64,000 bases of DNA, taken from Rhineura floridana (taxonomy: Eukaryota > Chordata > Lepidosauria > Squamata > Rhineuridae). Positions within the stretch are counted from its first letter, which is position 1; every line of letters begins with the position of its first letter. A program made the translations under genes and the position numbers. Shown in pieces: positions 46,969 through 57,592 of the stretch. The notes under the pieces were generated by a model that was given only the letters and a program-made list of their open reading frames with translations, did not search any database and was not told the origin of the DNA. Location of the stretch: NCBI RefSeq assembly GCF_030035675.1, contig NC_084485.1, positions 96,058,838-96,122,837 of the forward strand, in the 5' to 3' direction.

Positions 46969-47947
46969 CAGTCTCTAATGGAGCATCTGAAGAGTTTCAT
47001 ACTGCAGGAGGTATTGGAAGCCATCAGTACTGTATCAGGTCCCCCCTCCTGTTGCTACTGCTCCAACCCAGCCCTTCCCAAAGTGGCAGTAACAATGCAG
47101 GAGAGCTGACACTGCGCTTGTGGAAGAGGACTACAAATGGGAGTGCTCCTCACTTGTGTCTCAGTACAATGTTGAAGGGATGCTTACGTAGAGCATTGGT
47201 CTTCAGCTGGTGGGTCAGGACCCGCTACTTGGTTGTGGCCTGATCTAACAGTAAACAAAGAAAAAGGTCCCCATTTATTTCATGTTTTGGTTGAGGATGG
47301 GTCTGAGGCTGAAAAGTGCTGATCTGGAGCAGGCCTGCACAACCTGTGATTCACTACGTCAAATGCAACCCATCAACAATGTATAGCTATCTATCAGGGT
47401 CTTGGTATGCCTCATGCTTTTTGCTGTCTGCTTCAAAAAAATGGGGTGGGGGAAAGCTGTCAGAACTCCTGGCACATCACAAATCATGGCTGGTGAACTG
47501 TGTCCAATTTGTGCTGCATGTATAAAAGTCCTCATTCCACGATGTCTGGATATACGTGTTTAATCTTTGAGCATTACTAAGCTTAGCTGATACAAAACAG
47601 AAGCAGCATTGTGAGAGGTGTAAGTTTCATGACATTAGAAATGAAGGCAATTGAAGGGACATAAATCCCTGCCCTAAAGCAGCCTATATAATTGGACAAT
47701 GCAGTCATCGCATTTGTAGTATGCCAAAGAGCCCAAGTGCAAGCAGGAGTCATCAGGATTCAATGTGTCAAAAGTGCTTGTAGGACTTGTAGAAAGTAAT
47801 CCAGCTGTCTTCTGCATGGAAGCTACTTCAGATTTCTGGCATACTCAGGTAGCATAGTAACACCTGTAGATTTCATGGCACCAGCACCCACCTTCTCCTA
47901 ATTCCCTACTGCCAACACGGTGTGTGTGTGTATGTGCATGTATGCAC

Positions 47948-48285
47948 TAGGGTTGCCAGGTTCATGGCCTGAGAATGATCCTGTATCTTTAGGAGAAGAG
48001 AAAGTCAGCCAAGTGCAGGTGTTCTTGCAACACTGTAATGGGAAAAACCACAAGGTGGAATTCTCCCTCCCCCCTCCACAACTTTTAAAGATACAGAAGA
48101 CCTCTTGGAGGCTGGGCCTGGCAACCAAGAGGTCTTCTGTATCTTTAAAAGTTGTGCAGGGGGAAGGGAGAATTCCACCTTGTGGTTTTTCCCATTACAG
48201 TATTGTAAGAACACCTGCACTTGGCTGACTTTCTCTTCTCCTAAAGATACAGGATCAGTCTCAGGCCCTGAACCTGGCAACCCTA
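47948..48285. mobile_element. 338-bp palindromic (foldback) hAT-type MITE, copy 2
   Basis: The ends TAGGGTTGCCAGGTTC and GAACCTGGCAACCCTA are perfect inverted repeats. The flanks are an identical octamer GTATGCAC (47940-47947 and 48286-48293). The two arms are near-perfect reverse complements around GGCTGGGCCTGGCAACC. Its length equals copy 1 at 1063-1400. It has no coding capacity; the frames read through it are mirror images of each other. Confidence 0.95.
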
Positions 48286-48358
48286 GTATGCACACACACA
48301 GAAAGTATGAGAAGTTTCCTAGATGGACACACCATTAGCAAGACAAACTGACTAGAGC

Positions 48359-48500
48359 AGCCTTTGCCAACCTGGTACTCTCCAGAAGTTTTGGACTACA
48401 ACCCGCCTAATTCTAATTCCCATGTTTTAAATCCCAACTCCTGTGTTGACTGGGGCTGATGGGTGTTGTAGTCCAAAACATCTGGAGGGCATCAGGTTGG
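48359..48500. mobile_element. Decayed palindromic hAT MITE
   Basis: AGCAGCCTTTGCCAACCTGG, GAAGTTTTGGACTACAAC facing GTTGTAGTCCAAAACATCTG, GGCATCAGGTTGGCA. The same broad family as 53365-53502. Confidence 0.7.
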
Positions 48501-48639
48501 CACTCAAATTGTTACAGATATAACCTGTATATGCCCTATGTGTTTTCATGCTGATAGGAACAATCTTTGCATTCAAAAGCCCCCCCCCTTCATTCTCTAG
48601 CACTTTAGCTAAAATGGGTATCAGGCAGTATGGAGGGAG

Positions 48640-49470
48640 AGGGGAGACTGCAGCACAATGATAGTGTCAAAGATTGCCCCCCTGGGATTCCTTGACCTCA
48701 GCACCCCAAGGGGGTTCTTTGCTTCTGAGAACAGTCCCAACACCTTTGGGTCTCTGCTTCCCAGGCAAACTCTCCCTCCTTTCAGGATTAAGTCATGGTA
48801 GTAACTGCCATCACCCCTTTTCCAGCTTTCTACTCTGAGGAAGGGGACCTCAGAGCGCCAACAGAATTCCATGACAAGACTACTTGTTATAGCCTCTACT
48901 CTGGAGCGTTAAACCACACTAATCAACCTTAATCAGTAGCGTTCAGCGATCAAAGACTGGATTTAGAATCACTAGTTTTCAAGAAATACACACCAGTTAA
49001 AAAAGGGAAGTTTATTCAAAAGAAAAGAAAGATATATAAAAAGAGAGCAGCTTTTGTTTCCTCAAAGTTAATCGCCCCAGCAGGGCTACACGAGATACAT
49101 TGGAATAACAAAGGTGAGAGATTCAATACAGACAAAAGAACACAACAAAAGCTTCCTAGTCTAAGATTTTCTACTCACAGTATGGTAGCCTGGTTCCCAA
49201 TGGCTTTTTACTGGAAATCCTTAGACGAGTCAAGGTAGATGGAAATAGGGAACAACAACTGAAGGATCATCCTTCATTTTTATGGAGTTTAGTGGTCAAC
49301 AGGGAGGGGGGCCAATTAGCCATCCTGGGGCCCCTTCCGTGATCCCCTCCTTTGAAGATAAGAGGGGCCAGACATCCTAGGTGCCCCTTCAGTGATCCCC
49401 TCCTTTGAAGATAAGGGGGAGCTAGACAGTCCCACCCAGGGGTCCTAATCTACAATACCCCCTCTTCCTC
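48640..49470 (-). mobile_element. Fossil LTR (endogenous retrovirus-like) with a short leader piece
   Basis: On the minus strand the order is LTR-like: a G/A-rich upstream part with a direct repeat of about 54 bp (about 49330-49430), a TATA-like CCATAAAAATG near 49280, an AATAAA near 49015, then leader-like sequence down to about 48640. No gag, pol or env was seen. It looks like an old broken solo LTR; the exact ends are not resolved. Confidence 0.45.
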
Positions 49471-49671
49471 ACTTTTGATCTCAGGAAGCAGATAAGAGAT
49501 AACAGCTAAGGTTCAGTTGCATCTTCTTGACATTTGTAAATTGCCTGTCTGGCACTGTGCTGCGGGTCTTCCTCAGCTGGGAGTCCCAGGGATCCACAAA
49601 GCTCCCAGAATTCCCTCTGGTTGAACCATTTTAGCTTGACCAAAGATAACAAAGGTAGCTATTCTTGACAG

Positions 49672-49855
49672 ATAGAACCCATTCTATACACACAGAAGGT
49701 CCCAAATCTCTGGCATCTTCAGTTAAGGAAGGTGATATGAAAGACCCCTGCCTGAACCCTTGAAGAGAGCTCCTGTTAATCAGAGTTGGCCCTACTGAGC
49801 CAGATGGGCAAATAGTCTGACTTGGTATAAAACCATTTCCCATGTTCCTGTCTTT
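49672..49855 (+). mobile_element. tRNA-derived SINE, diverged copy
   Basis: ACAGAAGGTCCCAAATCTCT, GAAAGACCCCTGCCTGAACC, CCTACTGAGCCAGATGGGCA and GTCTGACTTGGTATAAA follow the body of 15815-15966 in order. The tRNA head is mostly lost. Confidence 0.6.
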
Positions 49856-50469
49856 GCATTGAGACACTGCATAGCTGCTTATAATCAGCGTAGATAATTC
49901 TTGATCTGTCAGTAGCCTCACTAAGTACAAGACAGCTTCATGTGTCCAAGCTACTAATTTTATTACAATTAAAAATTATTTCCTCCTGTGCTGTGGAGCC
50001 AGTGTCATCTTCAAAGCGAAAGCAGCCCAAAATGGGAATAGGGGAAAGCGCTCAATGCAGAATCTCTGGCGATGATAATGATAACAGTCTTTAGCAGTTG
50101 CAGATGGCATTTCATCTTCCAAGAGCTGGGAGAAGCACTAATTAATGGCCAGAGAGCTAGTCAGCTTGCTAAGCTTAGCAAAGCTATTTCCGAAAGAGAT
50201 TTCAAGCAGATTGCAACTTTGTGTTTTATGCATAATTGAGTTGGAAAAGCCTTCCTAAATGTAAATGATTAAGATTACATTCCACTTGCCAAAGTAGTGC
50301 AGTCCATTATCTTGATGCGCTGCCCATGAAACAATAGTGACATTTAAATGAAAATCTCATCTTATGATATATCCTTCATAATATTTAATGGGAAAATGAA
50401 GACAGTCAGGGCAAAGCACGCACTCTGATCACCGATATCGGACAAGAAAGGTTAGAGGCCAGATCTTAC

Positions 50470-50623
50470 CTTTCAAAAAAGGGTTTCCATTGCCCTGGCA
50501 CTGAGCACAGTGACAGCTACTGGTTTCCTGTTGGAATTCTTCCAGGGCTCGCCTCAAGTTTTGTTTCAGAGTATTTGCATTTGCAAAGGTGGTCGCAGTC
50601 ACTAATTCGTACAGCGGCTCCAC
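50470..50623 (-). CDS. C8B: C8B exon: end of MACPF and first half of EGF-like module
   Basis: Acceptor CCAATATAG, donor GTAAGA. It encodes VEPLYELVTATTFANANTLK, QNLRRALEEFQQETSSCHCA and QCQGNGNPFLK. Human C8B has VEPLYELVTATDFAYSSTVR and ALEEFQKEVSSCHCAPCQGN. It starts in phase 0 and ends in phase 1, matching the 69-bp exon at 46810. Confidence 0.96.
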
Positions 50624-52973
50624 CTATATTGGGATGAAAAACACGGGAACATGCTGTGTATACAAACAATATGAGCAGGACAAATCAGAGGTTGGAAGCT
50701 GTTTTCGTGCTGACTCACACTGTTTCCTCATCTAGCTCAGTGCTGCCTACGCTGACTGGTGGTGGCTCTCCAGGGTTTCAGGCAGGAGTCTTTTCCAGCC
50801 CTATTGGAAAACTGAGCCAGGGGTTGCATGTAACATGTGTGCTCCGTTACAGAGCTTTCATGGCCTTTCACTGTCTTTTGCAACACAGGGCATGCTTCCT
50901 ACACAGGTGTCCATGTACCTACTCCAATACCTTAACACAAGCTTGGAAGTGTGAAAACTAGCCTCCTCCAAAGACTGCCTGATCTAGTGCAGGATACCAT
51001 GCACCTGCATTGTTCTGCCTCTTTACCCAAGATTTGCCTTGTGGGGGTGACCCTATTCCCAGGAGGGGTCTATGCTGGAGCAGTGAACCTGTTCAGCTGC
51101 CCTTCTGGGGGGAAATGACATGCCGGCCACCAGGCTTCACGCTGGACTCAGCGAATATCTGAAGTGATGACAAAGATGGCGAACAGCCACCACAGAAAAG
51201 TGGTGAGAATGCAACTCCCCATATCCTAGGGTTAGTTTGAAATGTGAGGCAAGGCAGGAATGTTGGGCTCCCTTCTCATCACTCATTTGTGCGAAGACAG
51301 AGACATGTACAAAACAATCGTCATCACCATCATCATCATAAGGTGGCTCTATCACCTCAGATTTGTGTCAAGTGCTTTATGGTATGTTTAATATTGTATG
51401 CACTGCCTTGAAGTTGTTGTTTTTAATTGTAAGTGGTATATAAATATTTTTATTTATAAACATATTTGTATACCACTATTTCATTTAAAAATATATATAT
51501 ATCTATATCTATGTACACACAAACACTGTATAAACATATATATAATAAGTGACATCAGGAGAATGAAAAACTGGACAGGATAACTTCCTTGTAATGATGT
51601 TGGGTCTATGAGTGTAAACCACAGAATAAGGACTAGCAGAAAATATACATTTAGTCTGCAGAGTCAGTCAGGTGGTTGCTCTTCTGACTTAGGCCTTCCT
51701 TTGCTCCAACATCCCCAAGTGATTGCAGGGCAGGAGTAGCCAAAGTGGTGCTCTCTAGATGTTTTGGACTATAGCTCCCATCAACTCTGACCATTGGCCA
51801 TGCTGGCTAAGGCTTCTGGCCCAGTGTCAGTGGTCAACCAGGTTAGGCAATGGCCAAAAGTGTCAGGGACTCAGAAGGCCCCTCACTGGTCTGACCCCGC
51901 TGTGCAACTACTCACTGCTCTCCCGACTAAGCCCCCAAGCAGTTGTTTTTAGGGAATTTGGCCCAATTTGGATTTGATACAGAATTTTCTATTAATTTAC
52001 TTACTCTCTATCATTGCATATTGGATTGTTATGTTGCAATTTTCTGTGGCTATTTTCAAATTTGTTTGTTTTAAAAAAATCCACCTCTAAAATGAAGAAT
52101 GATAATTTTATCGATATTTCCTTTATCAACATTTCCTTTCAAAATATTGATATTTCCTTTAAAATTACCAATATAACATTAGAATAGGATTTCCATGCAA
52201 AATTCATGAACTGATTTTACAGTTAATACCTGACCTCTATCCTCACTCCCAAATCAAATTTTAAGAGCTACTGTTTAAACCAGAGTTTGGGGACCTATTC
52301 TCTGTCAAGGGCTTCCTTCCCATGAGGCTAACCAATTGGGGGTCACTTGTTGATGGGTGGGGCCAAACAAAGCTCCCTGTTTTCTTTCTTTGTCTGCTAC
52401 CACCCTTTCTCTCTCTTTCTGAACTGTCCTCTCTCTCCACCAAGTGAGGAACAGTTTGCTCTTGCCAGACATCTCAAATTCTTAGTTTACAGAGGGGTTT
52501 TGAGATTAGGCTGAGGGCTATTTGTGGCCCTAGGGCACCAGATTGCCCATCTTGAGGTTAAACCCTTAGGATTCAATCCAAAGAAGTGCCAGTGGGAGGA
52601 GGTCAGTAGAATGTGATTTTCCCACCCCTTCCCCCTTCAGAAAAACCTCTCCTAGGGGCTGGGGAACCTCCTGAATGGGATGCAGGGGTATCACAAAAAA
52701 TCAGGTGAAGGCATCTTCTTTTAGAGTTCCCTGACCCATAGGAGGAGCTTGGGAGCTCCTTGGGAAAAGAGGAGGTGGGAAGACACTCCCTACTGACTGC
52801 TTCCAAGCACTTCTCTGGATCCAAGCCTTAGAAACAAATGTGAAATTTTGAAAGTTCCAAAACCAATGTGAAAATTTGAAATTCATATTCTGAAATGTCA
52901 GCGAACTTATAAGCCTTATTTCCCAGAATGTCTTGGAGTTTGTCAATGCAGCTATGTGATTGCTTAATGCCAC
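50624..52973 (-). other. C8B: C8B intron
   Basis: 2.35 kb. It has short TA/CA runs at 51490-51540, a decayed hAT MITE at about 51730-51830 and a copy of the TAGGGATGTGC-family element at about 51948-52190. I see nothing else recognisable. Confidence 0.55.
51948..52190. mobile_element. TAGGGATGTGC-family DNA transposon, partial copy 3
   Basis: TAGGGAATTTGGCCCAATTT, AGAATTTTCTATTAATTTAC, TTGCATATTGGATTGTTATG and TTCTGTGGCTATTTTC run in the same order as 4387-4747. The right end is missing or unrecognisable. Confidence 0.55.
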
Positions 52974-53137
52974 CTTCATCCGGATAATTTCAGGGTTGTA
53001 CTGAACAGCATCTCCCCACTCTTGCATCAGTTCTGCAGTTGGCAGGTCTTTGTAAGCAAGGGTTGTAACATGCTCGCTTGCACCTCCACGAACAAGGGCA
53101 ACAAAGTCTTCCACAAATTTCTTTTCTGCTGTGTTTT
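52974..53137 (-). CDS. C8B: C8B exon: MACPF, end of TMH2 region
   Basis: Acceptor GCTTCTACAG, donor GTGGCA. It encodes ENTAEKKFVEDFVALVRGGA, SEHVTTLAYKDLPTAELMQE, then WGDAVQYNPEIIRMK. Human C8B reads VEDLVVLVRGGASEHITTLA and LMQEWGDAVQYNPAIIKVK. It is one of the most conserved C8B exons, 54 codons plus the split one. It is the paralogous counterpart of C8A 22598-22755. Confidence 0.96.
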
Positions 53138-53364
53138 CTGTAGAAGCACAATCAATACATCAGTTCAGTACATCTGTGGGTTTGCATATATATATATTTA
53201 TAATTTGATTTCTGTAATATTAAACAATGACTGACATGAGTGACTAGATCTCCCACAAACATAACACTTCAGAGGGAATGATGGCTCCCTAATAGGGAGC
53301 CCAGGATGTTTCAGGAGTAACAGAAAGGAAAATGAATAACCTTTCACTTTCCTACTCTCTAGAA

Positions 53365-53502
53365 CAGCCTTTCCCAACCGGTGTGCCTCCAGATGTTGTT
53401 GGACCACATCTCCCATCAGCCTCAGCCATTGGCAATGCTGGCTGAGGCTGATGGGAGTTGTGGTCCAACAACATCTGGAGGCACACTGGTTGGGAAAGGC
53501 TG
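53365..53502. mobile_element. hAT MITE with perfect 8-bp target duplication
   Basis: The ends are CAGCCTTTCCCAACCGGTGT and ACACTGGTTGGGAAAGGCTG, with almost perfectly inverted arms around CAGCCATTGGCAATGCTGGC. The flanks CTCTAGAA at 53357-53364 and 53503-53510 are identical. It is the youngest-looking of the short palindromic copies here. Confidence 0.94.
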
Positions 53503-54635
53503 CTCTAGAACCTAAATAGAAGTCCCTTGGTTTTAAAACTCCCCTGGATATAAAATGCTCAGTTGAACCTAGCAAACTTCTAGTACTATATAGCACAGCA
53601 GAGAAGGCCTGGGGAGGGCTCTCCTTCAATGCTTCTCTAGTCTGAACAGCAGCACAATATTCCTGTTCCAGGCTGTTCAGAGGTGTGAAGTGGAGCATGT
53701 GACATCACAAGACTATGTAAATATATAATCCTGGTTCTGTTGATGTTTATTTGCTAACATATGGACTTTTTTGGTAAGTAGAGAAAGGAGGGGTAAAATG
53801 GAATGTTAGGGGGTGAGTGTTTGGCATGAACGTTTCTGATTGGGTGCTGGTTCCTCCAATGTGGAGGAGGAAATGAGTGAGTGTTTGTGTTTAAAATATA
53901 CCAGAGGTTTTGTCAGAGTGTCAGTTAGTTTTATTCTGGAGTTTGGATAGATAGTTAGATTAGGAAGCGGGGTAAAGGGTGGAGGTTGGTCTGGGAAGGA
54001 AAGAGATTTAGTTAGAGAGAGTAGTATAGTGATGTATTGTATCAGACCTTATTTCTATCTGTAAGGTTTAAAAATACTCCCCTGAAAATAATATCATTTT
54101 GTTTTTTATTGTTCCATATGCATGCCTATGCTTGGTTACTGAACACCATAAATAAAATCAGTCAGGGAGGTGGTGAAGAAATAAATGGTACTGAATCTAA
54201 TACAATCTACAGTGTCTCTTAGCAAATACTATAAAGGTGTTTCATTCTGAAACTGGTGGCAGCTTTATAACTTTAGGGTATACACATACAGCCTAGCAAT
54301 AAATGTAACCACAATGGGTTAGGGCTGTCCAGGATCACTCAGAGATCAGGGTGGCATTCCATCAAGTACCCAAGCTGGGAATGGAAATATTGCGCATAAG
54401 GTAGGGAAATGGTGGATAGCCATGTGTAAAGGGTCAATTTTAGAGTGTATAGAGGCAGGCATCTCTCTCATCTGTTGCAGGATTGGTAGGTGGGGACACT
54501 GTAAAGTTGTGATGAATGTTCACTTGTATCACCATAAATTCAATGTTTTTCAATAGACAGAATGTATGCATTGAACAGTAAGTAACCAAGGAATAATTCA
54601 AAGTCTTATGCAGTCGTTTTTTAAATTGTATATGT

Positions 54636-55286
54636 GGGGGTGATGGGATTGGTTGGCCAGTGCCAGTTCAAAAGCTTTCCATTGACCTAACATGCTGGTA
54701 TCGATTCAAGTTCGTTCTTTGTCTGCAAGCTACTGCTTTTACTTATCCATCCTGCCCCCTCAGAAATATCTCTGCTATCTTTTCGGCACCTCTTGAAGAC
54801 TTTCCTCTTTCAACAAGCCTTTTAAGTTGAGGCCTATCCCAGTCTGTGTCTGTGTTAGAATTGCTTTTAATATATTTTGTTTAATAATATGTTTTTAACC
54901 CTTTTATTTATTTATTTTTTAAAATATGTTTTTAAAGCTTGTTTTAAATGTTTTTAATGTTGTTTTGTTTTAATGTATTTTAAGGTCTTTTTATGATGTT
55001 TTAAAGTGTTTTTAGCATTTCTGTTTGCCACCCTGGACTCCTGCTGGGAGGAAGGGCGGGATATAAATCAAATAATAATAAATAAATAAATAAATTGAAT
55101 GAAATATTGATAAATGTATATATATTAATAACAACATTTTAGACAGATTTTTTTTAAAAAAAATCATTTCCAAAAATAGCCATGGAAATCACTTCATAAA
55201 AATCTGTTCCACAACAATAGCAAATAAGTGAATTAGTGGAAAATTTGGTACCAAATCCTAAAATTGGGGAGTTCTAGCACATCCTG
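54636..55286. mobile_element. TAGGGATGTGC-family DNA transposon, copy 4, split by an L2 insertion
   Basis: The left part GATGGGATTGGTTGGCCAGT, CATGCTGGTATCGATTC, GTTCTTTGTCTGCAAGC and the right part GAAATATTGATAAATG, TTAGTGGAAAATTTGG, GTTCTAGCACATCC follow 7294-7669. The interruption is 54770-55100. Confidence 0.7.
54770..55100 (+). mobile_element. L2-clade LINE 3' end nested in a DNA transposon
   Basis: It translates to a short end of L2 ORF2 (HLLKTFLFQQAF and stop), then has the L2 3' UTR (CCCTGGACTCCTGCTGGGAG, GGCGGGATATAAATC) and a TAAA repeat. Its flanks are GAAATAT at 54763-54769 and 55101-55107, a 7-bp target duplication. It is strongly 5'-truncated. Confidence 0.85.
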
Positions 55287-55784
55287 AGTGGGGAATCATG
55301 ATAATACTAGTCAGCCCCACTCTCTGAGTGCACCTGATGTCCATGCACTGGACGGCATATTTTGATAAGTGCCTTGTGCACATAGGTCCCAATGTGCACA
55401 GGTCCAAGTTGCACAATCTGCACACCACAAATTTGGAATGTACAGATTGTGTGATATGAGCCTATGCATGTGGAATTCTTATGCAAAAACAACATCCAAT
55501 GAACATATATCAGGTATGCAAAGGACATGATATGCTTTGCGTGAACATATTCCCTCCCTCCAACATAGCTACAGTTGATTACTGTACACTGTATGACTAC
55601 TTCCTAAAGGGTGAACTGACTCCATTGGAAAAGTGTTGCATTTGTGATGGTGGGAGGCAGTATGAAAATTGTAGCTATGAAAAAGGTGGTATCTGAGATG
55701 TTCCATTCATACAGGCAAGTCATCATTGCGGTCATCAAATGATGTCTATGCATGTGTGGATCAGTTCTTAGTGAATCAGCAATA

Positions 55785-56091
55785 AAAAAGGTAAAGGTGT
55801 CCCCGCACTTGTAGTGCAAGTCGTTTCCAACTCTTAGGGTGACGTCTTGCGACGTTTACTAGGCAGGCCGTATATATGGGGTGGGATTGCCAGTTCCTTC
55901 CCTGGCCTTTCTTTACCCCCCAGCATATGCCGGGTACTCATTTTACCGACCACGGATAGATGGAAGGCTGAGTGGACCTCGACCCCTTTTACCGGAGAGT
56001 CGACTTCCTCCTTCCGTTGGAATCGAACTCCAGCCGTGAGCAGAGCTTTGGCTGCGTTACCGCCGCTTACCACTCTGCACCACGGAGGATC
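55785..56091 (-). mobile_element. tRNA-derived SINE, full length with 13-bp target duplication
   Basis: On the minus strand it begins with CCTCCGTGGTGCAGAGTGGT (A box). A B box GGAGTTCGATTCC follows at about 56013-56025. The body contains AAAGAAAGGCCAGGGAAGGA and GGAAACGACTTGCACTACAA. It ends CACCTTTACCTTTTTT, a pol III terminator-like T run. The flanks TGAATCAGCAATA at 55772-55784 and 56092-56104 are identical. The clean ends and intact promoter boxes suggest a young copy. Confidence 0.9.
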
Positions 56092-56339
56092 TGAATCAGC
56101 AATACATTGCTAATTAATGCAGCTATTTTCATAATGAACAATGAAGATTCAAGAGCCAACTGTCAGGTTTTTGTAGTTCTAGGTAGTTTTCCCCCTAAAT
56201 ATCATTATGCTGGTGTTACTGGTTCAAGAAGATGGTAATGGAAAGATAGTTCTCTCATCCTTAGTTTCATTATTTAACACAGAAATGCAGTTACTTGTAC
56301 CATGGATAAAGCCACCATTAACTTTTGCAGATTGTATTT

Positions 56340-56470
56340 TGTATTTGGTATTTTTTTATTGATGCATTTTTATATTGTATTTTATATTTGTGTTTTTTGT
56401 AAGCTGCCTTGAGGGCCTTTGGCCAAAAGGCGGGGTATAAATAAACTTATTGTTATTATTGTTATTATTA
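56340..56470 (+). mobile_element. L2-type LINE 3' tail
   Basis: TTTTTTGTAAGCTGCCTTGA, GGGCCTTTGGCCAAAAGGCG, GGGTATAAATAAACTTATTG and a (TTA)n tail. Confidence 0.65.
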
Positions 56471-56696
56471 TTATTTTATGAGTAGTGACAATGAGAAGGA
56501 ATTTTCCTTTATGAAGCAGTTTGAAAAACCAGCATGATGAAATGGCTATTCTTCCTTTTAAAATTCTGCTTTTCTATGTAACCTAACACTACCCTAGTAC
56601 TAAATAAATGTAGTAGTAATCATCATTATCAACAATAAAGTCTACACTGGGCAGAACATTCAGGTGATAAAAAGTTCCTCTAGATCAGCGTTCTGA

Positions 56697-56810
56697 TTTC
56701 TTCTAGAGATTTTGGACTACAAGTCCAATGCACCCCATCCAGCATGGCCACTGAAGTTGTAGTCCAAAATATCTGAAAGGCAACAGGTTGGGGAAGGCTG
56801 CTTTCGGCTT
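56697..56810. mobile_element. Decayed palindromic hAT MITE
   Basis: GAGATTTTGGACTACAAGTC facing GTTGTAGTCCAAAATATCTG, ending AACAGGTTGGGGAAGGCTG. Confidence 0.65.
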
Positions 56811-57208
56811 TGTTCATAATTACAGTGGAATGATATGATGATGATGATGATGAATCCTGTTGTGCTTTACAATGACTTATTTAGTCTGTTGGTGAACCAC
56901 CCGTTATCTTTCTTCTTTTGTGTTATTATTTTTGTATATTTTGAAGGATATATACAAAGAGCTTGTTACTTTCTCCATTTTCTATTTTCATAATTATCAT
57001 TGAAACATTATAGTAGCTCATTGTTTTTTCTGGTAGAGTGATAAATTTCAAAATATATTTTTTACAAAATGATAACCTTTGAACTAATACTTTATCAACA
57101 ATTACAGATCTCTCCCTTTTCCACACAAGTGTTTTGTTTGCCAGTGAAAAATGTAAAAGTTAAAAAGTGCAGTATTTTTCACATTCCTTTCATTTGTTGT
57201 ATGATTAC

Positions 57209-57337
57209 CTCCAATTTCATTTAAAATGGCGTTGCAACCTGCAACTGATATTCCAACCGATACATAAATGCCTTTGATTGCCACACCAGCTTTAACTCCA
57301 TTATTTGTACATGACTGGACATCTTTTAAAGAGTAAC
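57209..57337 (-). CDS. C8B: C8B exon: MACPF, before and into TMH2
   Basis: Acceptor GTTCTCTTTTTGAAAAG, donor GTAATC, phase 1 on both sides, 129 bp. It encodes GYSLKDVQSCTNNGVKAGVA, then IKGIYVSVGISVAGCNAILN, EIG. Human C8B has YTLNNVHACAKNDFKIGGAI and VYVSLGVSVGKCRGILNEIK. The two cysteines framing TMH2 are conserved. This is the most upstream C8B exon in the window. Confidence 0.94.
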
Positions 57338-57523
57338 CTTTTCAAAAAGAGAACATTGTTTATTAAAAGGAATATTGGTTTGGATCCAGGGTCCCCACTG
57401 CGTGAGTGGGTGACATTTCCACTTGCATGAGGGCTATACCCCACTCTATCCCAGCTGTTCTGGAGTGTCCTCTGATCTTCTGGATCCAGTTTGCAGGGGA
57501 CTGCTGCTGCTGAGACAGAAAAT

Positions 57524-57538
57524 TTGTGTTTGTTAAGC
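57524..57538 (+). repeat. Target-site duplication, 5' copy
   Basis: TTGTGTTTGTTAAGC, repeated exactly at 63537-63551. The first TTG is ambiguous with the element's own TTG tail, so the true length is 12-15 bp. Confidence 0.93.
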
Positions 57539-57550
57539 GATTCGGGGCAA

Positions 57551-57592
57551 GATGGCGACTATCGCAAGTAAATTTATCTCTCTCCTCTGCTA
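57551..57592 (+). promoter_or_regulatory. YY1-like motif and 13-codon upstream ORF at the LINE 5' end
   Basis: CAAGATGGC, about ten bases from the first nucleotide, matches the YY1 core that sets the start site in mammalian L1. The ATG inside it opens a short frame (ATGGCGACTATCGCAAG...) that ends at TAG. Functional use is inference. Confidence 0.4.

Larger units (their letters stand above)
46879..50469 (-). other. C8B: C8B intron with foldback hAT element, MITE, fossil LTR and SINE
   Basis: About 3.6 kb. It contains the (AC)n tract, the 338-bp foldback MITE (47948-48285), a decayed hAT MITE (48359-48500), LTR-like sequence (about 48640-49470) and a tRNA-SINE relative (about 49672-49855). 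I see nothing else recognisable. Confidence 0.6.
53138..57208 (-). other. C8B: C8B intron with MITEs, nested L2 and SINE
   Basis: 4.1 kb. It contains a hAT MITE (53365-53502), a TAGGGATGTGC element split by an L2 end (54636-55286), a tRNA-type SINE (55785-56091), an L2-type tail (about 56340-56470) and a decayed hAT MITE (56697-56810). I see nothing recognisable in 53520-54600. Confidence 0.65.
44193..57337 (-). other. C8B: C8B gene, 3' part (last five exons), partial at 5' end
   Basis: Five exons on the minus strand, all GT-AG with matching phases (1-1, 1-0, 0-1, 1-1, 1-stop), give about 221 residues that align with the C-terminal third of human complement C8 beta: end of MACPF, EGF-like, TSP1-2. 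Human C8B has 12 exons, so these are probably exons 8-12. C8 beta binds C5b-7 and recruits C8 alpha-gamma. The gene is convergent with C8A, about 15.5 kb between stop codons. The reading frame is clean, but the last TSP1 repeat is unusual. Confidence 0.94.

Noticed and set aside
46660-47109. 149-codon plus-strand frame beginning MLKCFATGCS
   Set aside because: It reads the antisense of a Penelope-like fragment, its inverted piece, a TA run, the antisense of a C8B exon and a CA run.
47920-48338. Four overlapping open frames of 76-102 codons on both strands
   Set aside because: They are mirror readings of the palindromic 338-bp MITE; the same peptides recur at 998-1411.
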